This document shows positions 1 through 13,600 of a DNA stretch of 64,000 bases, piece by piece. Source of the stretch: Plakobranchus ocellatus (Eukaryota; Mollusca; Gastropoda; Plakobranchidae); NCBI GenBank assembly GCA_019648995.1, contig BLXT01003727.1:1489220-1553219 (forward strand), in the 5' to 3' direction. The position numbers were made by a program, and so were the translations under genes. A model generated the notes under the pieces. That model did not search any database. It was not told where the DNA came from and was given only the letters and a program-made list of their open reading frames with translations. Each line of letters starts with the position of its first letter. Position 1 is the stretch's first letter.

Positions 1-750
1 AAAATCTTCTGAACTTACATGACTGTGTTGTGGAGGCACAATCTCTAGGACGGTTACTTCTGCAAAATTTAATGAAATAGGTTAATAAAAAAATTGTAGT
101 CCATTTACTGCTGTGACAGCAACTCTACTCTTACAATGAGTTATAGAAGCTTTTTGAATGTAAAACTATTAATGTTCTTTAACCTCTGTCTGAAACATTT
201 ACATGTATTTGCTTGGTTACCTTATCTCTTTTCATCCCTTTGTCTGCTTCTGATAATCATAATAGATATTGTTTTAATTCAAGTCAAGCTTTACCCTTGC
301 TTGGTTTATGTTTGTCTTATACTGTTTTTGTGTATGGCTTGAGATTACTTTATTGGAGAATGAGTCACAAGTGGAAATGTAACCGTCCCATGTCACTGAA
401 ACAGCCTGTGTTCTTGCAACAGCTTAGTATGCATTCCTTTGCAAAATAAAACTTGGATAAAGGTGTTTAATATTCTTGTATGATGGGGGGGAAGGGCAAT
501 GAAGACAGGGGAAAACAATACTTTGACAAATTTTGTTAAGCTACATGTCACACCTGACTCATTAAAACGAATTTCTTATTTCAAGATATATTAATCATTA
601 GATGTTTTTTGCTCTTATTTAAATAAAAAAAAAAAGACAGCTTGAGAGATTTTTGTTTTTTATTTAGAAGATTGAGTAAAAGGCTGATCTACTAAATAGA
701 CAGACCTATTTAAAAATTCTTTGGTTTTTTTTTTCCAATTCCTCCTGCAG
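1..750. other. REV3L intron (3' portion); no feature recognised
   Basis: AT-rich sequence with poly-T and poly-A runs ending in a pyrimidine tract and acceptor CAG at 748-750. The short open frames here lack splice context or family similarity. Nothing else can be supported. Confidence 0.6.
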
Positions 751-1686
751 TGCAACAATATTGAGACATTCCCCTGTAGCCAGCACTTAATTGGGATAGA
801 GGGCTGGAGGGAGAGGTCGCTAAGCAGGCCTGGCCCCCACACTCAGTTGCTGGTTGAGGCTGGCGGAGTCTTAGCGCTGAAGGAGAGCAGGCAGCTCGGC
901 ACACTGCTGACTCCAGACACACGTGCTGTGGCTTGTCCTGCGCGGTGGCCCCCAGCCAGGGCCACAGTGGTTGCCTGGTTGAACAGTAAGATGGCTGCTG
1001 TCCGGAGAAAATCCGGAGATGGTGGGGACGAAAAGCATCAGGGCGACCGCAGTGTGGCAGAAAAATCTGTCAAGTTCTCCCAGCATCCACAGCTAATATC
1101 TCCTACAAAGGCAGAAGTCAAGAATAGTCAAACTAGCAGCCCAGGGAAACATGCAGATGGTTCTGCAGAGATTACCTCACCCATCTGCTCGTCAGACAAA
1201 GGTGCAGATGATAGTTCCATGCTGATGGACACCGACCTGGACATCAGCTGCACACCAACACAGACGCCTGGACCCATGCGCACCCAAGCCATGTCCCAGG
1301 AACCAGACTCCTGTGACAACATACCTCAGAGAGCAAAAGCCCAGTCACTATCTCCCAGCTCCCCCCATACACTAGATGTCCACTTTAGAAGAACCAAGCG
1401 TAGAACTCTCTTTGCCAGTCCCGACAAGATTAAAGAGGCCAAGATGGCCGCCGAGCCAGCGGCAACGGTCAGCAGCACCCCTTTACGGAGGACGTCCACT
1501 GATTTGTTTGACCCATCCTGTACACCAATAGCTCTATCGAGCCTGTCCTCACCAGGGGATGCTCCTCTGGCTCAGACCTCAGATGTATCCAGCGGTAGGG
1601 AGAGTCAAAAGACTGCCCTACTCAAACGCGTGTCTACAAACACAGAGAACCAGCTGAGGAGGAATGTACTCAGCTCCCAGACACAG
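751..1686 (+). CDS. REV3L: REV3L exon coding the disordered central region
   Basis: A 936-nt exon opening after a poly-pyrimidine tract and CTGCAG (ends 750) and closing at CAG|GTAGGC. It stays open for 312 codons. It is rich in Ser, Thr, Pro and Lys, with no folded-domain signature, as expected for the poorly conserved middle of REV3L. Short basic and phosphosite-like patches are visible (KRRTLFASPDK near 1399-1431). The frame joins the next exon in phase 0. The first 80 or so codons are less REV3-like than the rest, so a later acceptor is possible. Confidence 0.8.
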
Positions 1687-4600
1687 GTAGGCCATTGCAG
1701 TTTTCTGTGTGTTGCAGATCAAATATATATAAGTGAAAACTTGTTACAGAATCTGTTGTGTATGTCTTCAGAATTTTTTGACTGTTCATAAGGTTTTTTT
1801 TCCAAAGTTTTTTGTTTAAAGCAAGCATTGTCTGTAGCTGGGGTGAAATATTAGTGGTCTGTAGGTTGATGCTAGCATTGTCTGTAACTGGGGTTAAGTA
1901 TTAGTAGTCTGTAGCTTGATGCTAGCATTGTCTGTAACTGGGGTTAAGTATTAGTGGTCTGTAGCTTGACTTTAATCAGTCAGCATCATTACATTCAAAA
2001 CTATGGGGTCAGTCAATACCCAAATTTGTACTGATGACACTAATCAAGTAATTTTTTGGGTTAAAAACTAATAACTTCCATTCAAAATTTATTCAATTGT
2101 TTTTATAACATTAGTAATGTCCCTTTATAGTATGTTACTCTATGTCTGAAACTGAACCTGTCGATAACACAATTGTTTCCTTAATCAAGACTGCAAAGCA
2201 TCGATGTTTTGTCTGTAATATGATTGATGATTTAACATGTCAGAAAATTCTTTTATTTGCATTGTCCTCGATAGAATCTGTCTTCGGCTGTGTATTCTCC
2301 ATGATTTTGTTAATGACTGTTTCAGCGTCAGTTCTCAGAGCTAGGATTCACGGCAGCAGAGGTTTCCCAGATTGAGGGCCCCACACCCAAAAACAGTTTT
2401 GGCTTCAAAGTTACACAGAACCAACTACAGGGAGCCAAGGCTAGACATAAGGTAGAGCTTTTACTTTATTTTAGAATAATTGCCAGAAGGTGGACCCCAA
2501 AATTGTATCACGTTATTTTTACTGCATTTTGAAGAAGAAAATCTCCAATTACAAAATGGAAAAGCCCAATTGAGTATCAGTGAGGTTATATTCATGCAGA
2601 GTTAGATAGCAAGAGTAGATCCATGTAAAAAAAAATTGTCTGTGCCTCTTCACTTGGTGGTGAATGAGCTTAATTTGTTGATGGGTGACCACTTTTTTCG
2701 AGATTTTGTGATCATAGTTATGTGCAAAACTTCTTTGTAGACAGCAAAGACACATCCATAACTGATTTTTCAATTATAAAGCAGAACTTTGTATGCCATT
2801 ACACTCACAAAATCAAAATTTATGTATTAAGTTCAATTTTTTCAAATATGGTTTGTAAAAAATCTTTCATACATAACAATGATAGCAGCCCACGTTTTGG
2901 CAAACCCTCTTCACTGAGCTTGCAATGGATGTGATTCTGAGTTCATTGAGATGTTTAGGGAGTTAAAGCATTCAGTAGACCAATAAAGGTTGTCAGGTTT
3001 TGCCAGTATTATCTGACTCTAGGAGTGCAGGAATCTGTACATTTTATTGGCATGGCCTCTACTATAAGTCACACATGTTGATGGCTTATGTTTTGCTATC
3101 AAAGCTCTAGTATTTCATANNNNNNNNNNNNNNNNNNNNNNNNNNNNNNNNNNNNNNNNNNNNNNNNNNNNNNNNNNNNNNNNNNNNNNNNNNNNNNNNN
3201 NNNNNNNNNNNNNNNNNNNNNNNNNNNNNNNNNNNNNNNNNNNNNNNNNNNNNNNNNNNNNNNNNNNNNNNNNNNNNNNNNNNNNNNNNNNNNNNNNNNN
3301 NNNNNNNNNNNNNNNNNNNNNNNNNNNNNNNNNNNNNNNNNNNNNNNNNNNNNNNNNNNNNNNNNNNNNNNNNNNNNNNNNNNNNNNNNNNNNNNNNNNN
3401 NNNNNNNNNNNNNNNNNNNNNNNNNNNNNNNNNNNNNNNNNNNNNNNNNNNNNNNNNNNNNNNNNNNNNNNNNNNNNNNNNNNNNNNNNNNNNNNNNNNN
3501 NNNNNNNNNNNNNNNNNNNNNNNNNNNNNNNNNNNNNNNNNNNNNNNNNNNNNNNNNNNNNNNNNNNNNNNNNNNNNNNNNNNNNNNNNNNNNNNNNNNN
3601 NNNNNNNNNNNNNNNNNNNNNNNNNNNNNNNNNNNNNNNNNNNNNNNNNNNNNNNNNNNNNNNNNNNNNNNNNNNNNNNNNNNNTGATTATAGATGTTGC
3701 TCCTCTACTATAAGTCATACATGTTGATGGCTTATGTTTTGCTATCTAAGCTCTAGTATTTCATATACTGATTATAGATGTTACTTTCTTTTTTTTTTTT
3801 TTTCTAGCATTCTTGTATGCTAGACTGAGACGCCTAGTAAACAATTTCCCATGCAGCTAATCCAAATGAGTCTAATGTCACTTATGGCACATTGTGACAT
3901 TTTCAATCATTGATTATCTCTTAAACCTTACACTCCCAAAACTTACCAATTCATCCACTGGGCACAACTCATTTTTTTGTTGCCTTTTTTTTTTAGATAT
4001 CAAGAAAAATTTGAGGTTTTTTTTTCTTTTCTTATGGATATCTATTACTATTAGATTGATGCTGATGTATTTCTGCAGTATGAATGTGAATGATGTGACG
4101 TGATAGCTCTCAGGCTCAGAACTAGGACTATTCTAAAATGATATTTTGACGTAAGTCGGAGTTCTACAATTTTGTTAGCCAAAGATGAATGGTGAAAATA
4201 GCTGAAAGGTATGTTTGCTTCTGTGCCTGGATAAAAAAGGTCAAACTGAATGGTGAAAATAGCTGAAAGGTATGTTTGCTTCTGTGCCTGGATAAAAAGA
4301 TCAAACTGATTTTTTAAAGCATTGCTCAGAAGGAAACCTTCACTCCTCATAATTAAAGTTCTCAATCTAACATTGACTGCGGCAAGGCATTTAGCTGCAC
4401 CAGATTCACTTTGTAAAGATTATCCATCCTTCAGCTTAAATAATGTGTTGCTTTTATCGAATCTCCTCTCTAAAAGGTCATACCTAGCCCAATGATGATA
4501 TATATTGTATTTTCCTTTTACTCCCAGTACCAACACATAACAACCTTGAGCTTAGAGCTCCATATTGAGACCCGTGGTGACCTAAGGCCTGACCCAGAGC

Positions 4601-7600
4601 TTGACCCTATTCAGGCTGTGTTCTACTCCGTACTGGACGATGTGCCAGTAGACAAGGGCAAGCGCAGTGTGACGGGGATCATTCTGATAGACACGGCCTC
4701 CTGGGCCAGCATTACAACCAGACAGCAGACCTTTGACCCACAGGCAGCACAGAGACCTCAGCCTGCCTCTACAGGTGATGATACATCTACCTCCAAAACT
4801 GCAGCGCATCCACACACGGACCTAGACAAGAATGTTCAGCGGACACCTCCATGCTCCCCCAGACCCGTAGCCTCCCAGTCACCCTCGCCTACAACAAAGA
4901 AAGGAGGGAGAGGAAAGGGCAGGGGCAGGGGAGGTAAAGCAAGTGCCAAGTCACCAGTAAGAACGGGTCATCCCTCACACGGTGCCCCCACGGACCAAGC
5001 GTTGCTGGAAAAATGCTCCATAAGTGGAGATGTTGAGGTGACCTATGTGAAAGATGAGATGCACCTTCTGGGGACACTCATTGATTTGGTTATCAGGTAA
5101 TTATGCCTCTTTCTTTGTTGACACACTGGCAGAAACTTCTCTATCACTGATTTGGGCTGCCATGATGCATGGCCTGATGGGGGGGTCTGAAAGCCTGAGA
5201 TCATCTTGTTTTGGGGCAGACCTAACACAAAACAAAAACCTGTCAGTATTATTAAAGAGTTTTTATGAACCGTTTTTTCCCTCTTAATGACATTGATTTT
5301 GTGAAACATTAAATTTTTTAAAACTTTGAGGGCTGCTTGTGTGGAGTAGATCTAGATATGACCTTTCTATTTTGAGCAACGTAGAATGATGTGCCATTTT
5401 CATATACGTATTAATTATTTTAGGAATTGTTACTGCATCAGCTAAGTATGCCCAACAACGAACGTGTTGTGTGTAAGGTTGACTATAATATGTCTATTTC
5501 AGATTTGATCCTGACATTTTGGTGGGGTTTGAGATCCAGATGCTCTCCTGGGGTTTCTTGTTGCAACGCGCTGCTCACCTCGGCCTGGACTTGTGCTCCA
5601 AGATAGCCAGGGTGCAAGGTAGGCCTTAGCTCTTGATCTTTATACTTTTGCTACTATCCATTTACAGATTGTGACTGTGAGGGGGGAGTGGCTAGCGGAT
5701 TTTCCCAGAGATCTGCAAGCATTATTCTATCATGGGTTTCAGTTTGGGCCTGCTACAGTTGTCCTGGTCTGACAATCTGACAAGGCTCTAAGGACCAGAG
5801 ATCACATTCTAGTTGAAAAGACTATATATAGACAAAACCAATCTAATGTATAGGTCTGTCGCTGATAGTCACAATGATAAAGGAAAGTTATGTTCTGAAA
5901 ATGGAGGTTCATTTTTTCAGTCTAAAATTATATTCATGTGTTGTATTTCTAGATTTCACTCTCCATTTTTTTAAAAATTTATTTTGCTACCGCAGGAGGA
6001 AAAAAAAAAATAGAGAAAAAACAGTTATGTTTTTTTAATGATAAAAACTGGGCTAATGTGAGCTCCGACTCAATAATAAAGTTGTATCAACTCCCTCGAC
6101 ATGTCTGCTGCAGACTCCAAGGAGAACAACCAGTTCAGTGCAGGGAAGGATGAGTGGGGTGCAGACCACATGTCAGAGATTCACATCATCGGCAGAGTGG
6201 TTCTCAACTTGTGGAGGATCATTCGCCACGAGGTAAATCTGACACTAGTGACAGTCATCACAATGTTCGCATGAATTGTAAACGTCTTTGAGAAACGATT
6301 TTCTGATTATGGTCATAATCAATCCACGTATCTCATAGGGTGTGAAAATCTTACAGTGTGTTCAAGTGCATTTTTGGTACAGTGTAAGATGTTATTGTTT
6401 ACAGTTCAGCTCAATGTGAGTCTTTCACTGAACTTTCCTTCCCTATATTGTTTTGATGTAGCCAAATATGAATACTGTGTAAACTTATGAGTATAGATAG
6501 GGCTGCTGTTTTTTTTAGTGATCTGTAAGAAAACGTCAGGCAGAATTTTATATAATGATTTTATTACTTACATTGTTATTTTTTATCTGGTGGAGAAAAA
6601 TCAATATGAAATAATTCTCCATGCTCTAATTTTGTTTTAAAATATTTTGTTATTCCATACACCAGTTTTATCCTTAATGAACACTTTTTTCAAATATGTC
6701 AACTTGACCATACAAAACTTTGAAATGAAAGCATCAGCCAATGCTGTATTGTTTTCAGGTTGCCCTCAATGTGTACACATTTGAAAATGTAGCCTTTCAC
6801 ATCTTGCATCGACGTATCCCACTCTACTCATTCCGATCCCTCACCCGATGGTTCAACCATAAAACACATTTGCACAGGTAAATTCAGACTAATGTTGCTT
6901 TTTTGGCCTTTTTTGTGCATTAGTCAGCGATAGATATTTTTTTGAGTTGAAGCAGAGATTGACAATTACCTTTCATCACAAATTTAAAAATTTGTCAATT
7001 CTCATGCTGTACTTTTTTTTTTCTCTTTTTAACTGCAAATGACATGAAGCAATATGTAATTAATCATATTTTTTTTTCCTTCACTGATGTGAGAATAATC
7101 AGTCAAAAGTGTTTGGTAATTTAGCATAGCACAAAACGGTGTACACAATCTTTGTGTCCAAATTTGTGAATTCAGTTATTGACAGCACATGAGCAATTTG
7201 TAGTAGGAAAATGTATAGATAAATTAATTGTAATCACAGATCTGAACATTTATGCTTTATTCTTACATAACATTTGGGCAACCCTGGCTGTGTTAAATGT
7301 CATTTAGTGAGAGTGGCAATGTTTTATAAAGTGTGAACTACACACACACAATTTTAGCCCACACATTTCAAAGGGCTTTTCTTTTTCCTGCCCAAAAATT
7401 CTGCTTATCTGGTCCATTTATGGCCCTCTAACTGTGCGGTTTATCTGACTTCTTGCAAAACAAGTAACTGCATAGGCACAGACCCAGACGTCACCACGAA
7501 CTTTAGTTAATCAGTGTTTTTACTGAAGAGTCAGTTATGCCCTTGTCAACGTGTTTTCTGATTACACTTGCAGGTGGCGGGTCTTGGAGCACTATACTGT

Positions 7601-10600
7601 AAGGGTGAAAGGTCAGCTGGATGTGATTGACAGCCTGGATCTGATTGGGAAAACCAGCGAGTTTGCCAGAGTGTTTGGTATTGAATTTTATGACGTCCTT
7701 GCCAGGGGTTCTCAGGTTGGTAGTTGATTTTGTTTTTCCGTTTTTTTTTGTTTTTGTTTTTTTCTTTTTCTTTTTCATAGAGAACAAAAGCATCTAAATT
7801 AGCCCCTGGTAAAGTATGTATGCGTTTGAGGCAGGTCAATTTTGAGAGGTAGGTTGTTTGAGGCCTCATATGGGGATTTTGTTTTTAAAGTATTTCAAAC
7901 TACTTAGTGTATGAAACAAAATTACAGAAATTTTTTTTTCAAGGAGCTTATTTACTAATTCTCTGGCCTTAAATTTTTTTTTTTTTATAATGGTAATTTT
8001 TATTGCCATAGCTTTAAATTTAATAATCACAAGCCAGGATGTATTCATAAACTTCACTTTTGTAAACAAACCCTTGTGTTTTCAGATTCGTGTGGAATCT
8101 ATGATGCTGCGTCTGGCCAAGCCTCTCAACTTTGTGCCAGTGTCGCCCAGTGTGAACCAGCGCGCGCGCCAGCGAGCACCAGAGTGCATACCTCTCACCC
8201 TGGAGCCCGAGTCGCAGCTCTACACAAGCCCTGTGGTGGTGCTGGACTTCCAGTCTCTCTACCCTTCCATCATGATTGCCTACAACTACTGCTTCTCCAC
8301 CTGCCTGGGCCGCCTCTCCTGCCTGGAGAATGCACAGTGAGTTCAACAAGCTTTGCAAATATTATACCTAATTTAGTGCTTTAAAGGACAAACTGGAGAT
8401 TATTTTTGGACTCCATGTGGAACAGGCATTAGCATTATTTTGGTCATGACCTACAGAGGACATGCATCTGTGTTTTCTCAGTTTACTTTAGGCCTGGTGA
8501 ATTAATTTTAGAACAACAGGAAAATATAATGTGTGTGTACAAATGTCACCACAAAAAAAAATGCTTTGCAGAAAAAAACTTACTTTAAAAAATAAATTTT
8601 ATGCATGATGAAGAGAGCCAACTGTAAATTTTAGCTGTGTCAAATGCTGCAAAACTGTTGAAAATTATAAAGGAATTCGGATATGAACAAGTGATGACTT
8701 TGACCAATATACCTATTTGTTACTCTTTTTTTTTCTTCAATCATATCATTAATTTTCACGTAGTGGTTTGTGGTTTACACCATGGAAGCCTATTCATGAA
8801 TTGCAACATATTTTTTCATAGCAAGATGACAGAGTGTATCAATCAGGTTGTGTGATTCATGGCTAGGATCTTTCATTTCAAATTTTTAACTTTTGCAAAC
8901 CTTGTTAAAATAGCTGTTTGTATTCACATGCCTTCCAGCTTTTGATTTGCTCTAACAACATTTTCAAGAAAAGTTGCAAATGCTCCTCTGATGAAGATCT
9001 CTAGTTTAGGTGGAAAGAGATTTTTTTTTTTTTTTTTTACTTTATCAAATATTGTAAAAGGAACTTGCAGACACATTGGGATGGATCAATATGTTTTTTC
9101 ATTAATTTGTATATGTGTGTGTTTGTATTTACTTTATATCTAGTGAAGGACCATTTGAGTTTGGCTGCACCTCTCTGAAAATGACTCCAGCTACACTGAA
9201 GGTATTTATATGCACTATTTTTTGTTGGGGTTTTTTTTTTTTAGATTGAATTTTAAAAATGTTTTTCAATTTTTTTCTGTAATAAGTTTACTTACAAAAT
9301 ATTACTGTAGTTTATCATTTCCTGAATCTATCTATATCTAGCATGTTAAGTCTGTTGAGACATCTTGTGCTAAGCTGTCCTGCTTAAGCTTGTAAAGGTA
9401 CTCAGAGGGGGTCGAATGCAATTTTTTCTCTCTTTGATAGGAATCTTTCTTTATTTTTTGAAAGAGCCAAGGGGAGAATCATTTCCTTGAGCATGCAGAA
9501 TTTTCTATAGAAGTTATGTAAACTAAGTACTGCCATGATTATGTTTTTTGTCTTTTTGTTCTCTCAAAGGGCTAGCATCATCGCACATTTCATTTTGGGA
9601 TTTTTTAAAGATATTTGGGAAAATCTGAGGTTGTTCTGCTCTTTGGGGTATCAGTTTCCATTTGATTGATGCTTGTTTTAAGAAAATTACATTGGCTCAT
9701 TTCTAGCTTTTGGTTTTTGTAAATAGCCAATCCACAACAAGGTGATCTAGGCTTTCAGGCTTTCCGTCAGGCCAGGGCTCAAATCTGCGACAAAAGGGTT
9801 CCTGGAGATCACAGGGCGGACTCTCAAGCCACTATGCCCCTCTCGTTTCTATGATAAGAGCATGTTCATAGGCTTCGAAATATAAAGACTCTAATTCATT
9901 GCATTTTGGTATAATTCTGAATGATGCCATTACGTTAGCCCAGTGACATTAAATAAAAAACTTTTACTTCTGGAATCTAAAAGATTTTAAGTTGAATTCG
10001 GCAATGTAGATCTGCAACTCAACTCCTCATGTGACACCACAGAAAAGGCTTTGGAAATTTTTAAGGAGCTTGTTGTTTTTTTTTTCTTTTTATAGAAGTG
10101 TTCTGGTATTTGAAATAGTTTTTTGCAATAAAAATATGTGATTTATCGAATGTCACAATTTTTTTGTCCTTGTTGATTTATTCAAAATTTCCCAGAAAAT
10201 CCAGAAGTATGTGACAGTATCACCCAATGGTGTTGTGTTTCTCAAATCAACTGTCAGGCGGGGTGTCTTGCCCAGGTGAGTGCCAATTTGTTTATTTCAA
10301 ACCTAAATTGAATAGATGATGGCAAATGCTATACATAGCTTAACCCAAATAATGAATACATTGTGAAGTATTTTGTTCCAGTCTTTTACTCATTGTTTCT
10401 TATACTGTTATAAGATCCATTCTCAGAGAATTGTCAATTTTTTGTTGTTGTCTACTCAGGATGGTGGAGGAGATTCTGAATACAAGGATTATGGTGAAGA
10501 AGTCGATGAAGTCTGTGAAAGATGACAAGGTGTGGTATTGTTTTTTTTTATAATACCATATACTCAATACAATATTTCATCATGGCTTTAGACCCATGAT

Positions 10601-13600
10601 TTTATGGACATTGTTGTGTAAAACTCAAATCTGCGTCAGCATAGCCTAGCTTCAAAAGGTCTAATTAAATTTTAAGATTGTATTTGTGACCCTCGTTTAC
10701 ACCACAAAACAAGCCTCCACTGAGACTGTTTTATTTTGCAGCATAAATATCCACCATAATGCTCTAGCCTGTTCAACAGTCTAATTTGGATCTAAAACTC
10801 TTTAGGTTTAAAAAAAAAAAGGTTGTGATAATTTTTTTGTTTAGTATCAGTATAACATATTGAAGAGGAAAAAAAGGCTATAAAAGTACAAATCTAAAGC
10901 ATCTTGTAGATAAGCCTGCCTCTTAGCATTGTGAGAGAATTATTTGATGACTAGCCTTTTTTTTCTATAGTTTCCTATCTGAAAAAAACACCCCACTGTG
11001 TGTTGACACTAATAGCAGTGATGTGGAATTCCTGCCTGCATGAATTCCATGGCTGTATCTGGATAATAACGAAGAATCTGATGACTAGAATGAAATTATC
11101 AGCCTTGATGATAGTATTGCTTTCTCTGACTTGGCCAGACCATGTCCCGCATGCTGGATGCTCGCCAGTTGGGCCTGAAGCTTATCGCCAATGTCACTTA
11201 CGGCTACACTGGGGCCAGCTTCTCGGGCCGCATGCCCTGTATAGAGGTTGGTGACAGCATTGTGCGCAAGGCCAGAGAGAGTCTGGAGAGAGCCATAGAC
11301 CTGGTCCGCAGCACACCCAGGTGGGGGGCGCAGGTGGTCTATGGTGACACAGACAGGTGAGCTGGTATTCAATGGCTTGTCTTACGCAGTAGGCTTGCCA
11401 TGTAAATTAAAATGAATAGAATGGGGACGCGGAGCTTGTATATGAGGGATGACATGTTCTATGTGGATCAAAGATGGGGTGTAAACAACAGGATTGGTGG
11501 AGAGAAAGGAAAGCTTGACTTTAATAATATGCCAAGGGAGGTTTTGTATATTCTGATGATAGTAGAGAGAGCAGGAAAAAAAAAAGCTATATCAGAGCAT
11601 TGAGAAGAATTTACAAGCTAAACAATTCTCATTTAATTTTTGAGATAATGAGCTACACAGTGTTTTGAAATGAATAATCAACACATATTCTGTGTACGGT
11701 TATGCTTTCATATGTGTTAGATTGGAAAAAAAGTGACCACAGAGGGAAGTAAAATCCCTATTTAGTTTACATTTTTTTTTTCTTTATAAGAGTCTCTGAA
11801 ACAGGAATTATTTTATCAGCATAGGTGCAGAAGAAATATTTTTTTTCATTTGTAACTAAAGCAAAGAAGAATGAAAAAAAATTCTTCCCTGTATGAGCTG
11901 TGTAAGTTTGAATGTGTTTGCAGATTCTACAATAGATAGGCTTCTGTACATAGAGGCTGTAAACTTATTGACCCGCTATATTTCCAGTCTGTTCATCCAC
12001 TTTCCTGGTCGCAGCAAAGATGAAGCTTTTACTCTAGGCCATGAGATTGCTGACGCTGTCACAGCCATGTTTCCCAGCCCAATGAAGCTCAAGTTTGAAA
12101 AGGTAAAAGCCTGCAGGTGTGAGCAATATCCTCTGTGTCCAGCATTAAGAGGCCAGATTTACTTGACGGCCAAGTTAAAAGGTTTAGACCCAGAATTTCA
12201 GAGATTTGCTGTAAATCTTTGTAAACAGAGATGTACTCAGCTACTAGACAAGCAAGTTAAAAACTGACAACCTTGGGGGAAAAAAAAAGAAATACAATGC
12301 TGAGATGCTGACCCATTTTATCATTTTATGCAGGGTATTTTCATTCTATGTTCACGTGATGATGATTTTGCATTAGACCTCCAATCCCTCAGCCAAATGG
12401 GACAAAATTACACAAGTTGGGTTGTTTTCTAGAAAATAGATGAAAAAACCTATCACAATCAATTGATTACGTTTATGTTTTATATTTCACATTTCTTGTT
12501 ATTTGAATCTAAAAGAAACTTATGACTGAAAAAGAAAAGCAGGCAAATATTCAAAGTCTAATTGTATGGTATCATTGATATTGACACTAGGAAAACTAGG
12601 CCTTGTAATATTTCAGGATAAATAAAGAGCTACAAATTGAGTCAAGCACAGTGTGTGTTCATGTGGAATTTTCTCTAAGGTTCACCGTCCCCATCAACAT
12701 AAGTTCTATAAAAGACAATTTTCCTAGACAGGCAATTGAAGTGAAAGATCTGCAACGCTTTTATGTATCCATCGCATTATGACAACCCAAACGTTGTGTT
12801 TCTAACTGCAGGTGTACAAGGGCAGATTATCAAATTAAAAGATCTGCAAAGCTTTAGTGTATCCATGGTATTATGACAGTCCATAAGTTGTGTTTCTATC
12901 TTCAGGTGTACCTGCCTTGCGTACTGCAGACCAAAAAACGCTACGTTGGCTTTATGTACGAGAGCCCAGACCAAAAAGACCCAGTGTATGATGCTAAGGG
13001 GATTGAGACTGTGCGCCGAGATTCCTGTAGTGCTGTCTCTAAGGTATATACTCTGCTTGGTTAGATAATAGAAAGGTCTCTCTGATTTCATGCTTCAGTC
13101 TCTCCTCTTGATCTGAAAACCTTTCAAAATGATAGGTAAATAATGAAAGCGATCGTGAAATCTCTGAAATCCTAACAAAGATCTATAGCAAAACAAAATA
13201 AAAACTATGCAGTTCCATGAAAAATCATTTTAAAAATATGAAAAGAAAATTCATGCCTCACATTTTGCATTAACCCAGCTGAAATCACCTAATTCCCTTT
13301 TCCCTGTGGTGATCATGTGAGGATATTGTTTATCCTTTGCTAGATCTTGGAGCGGTCCATCAAGGTTCTCTTCTCGACCCATGACCTGTCGCGTGTACGA
13401 GAGTATGTGACCAGGCAATTGCACAAGCTGTTAGAGGGCAAAGTCAGTGTGTTGGACCTCATTTTTGCCAAGGAGTTCCGTGGCTCTTTAGGCTACAAGC
13501 CAGGTGCCTGCGTCCCTGCCTTGGAGATTGCCAGGTAATCTTGTCATGAAAACATGGGATATGCATTTCAATTCTGATGAGTAAACCAAACAAAAAATTG

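Noticed and set aside
3088-3718. Frames of about 200 codons on both strands
   Set aside because: They consist almost wholly of the N gap.
12103-12267. REV3L frame stays open for about 55 codons past the donor at 12102
   Set aside because: The donor GTAAAAG is good, the next exon continues the conserved block exactly (LKFEK|VYLPC), and the extra residues have no REV3 similarity.
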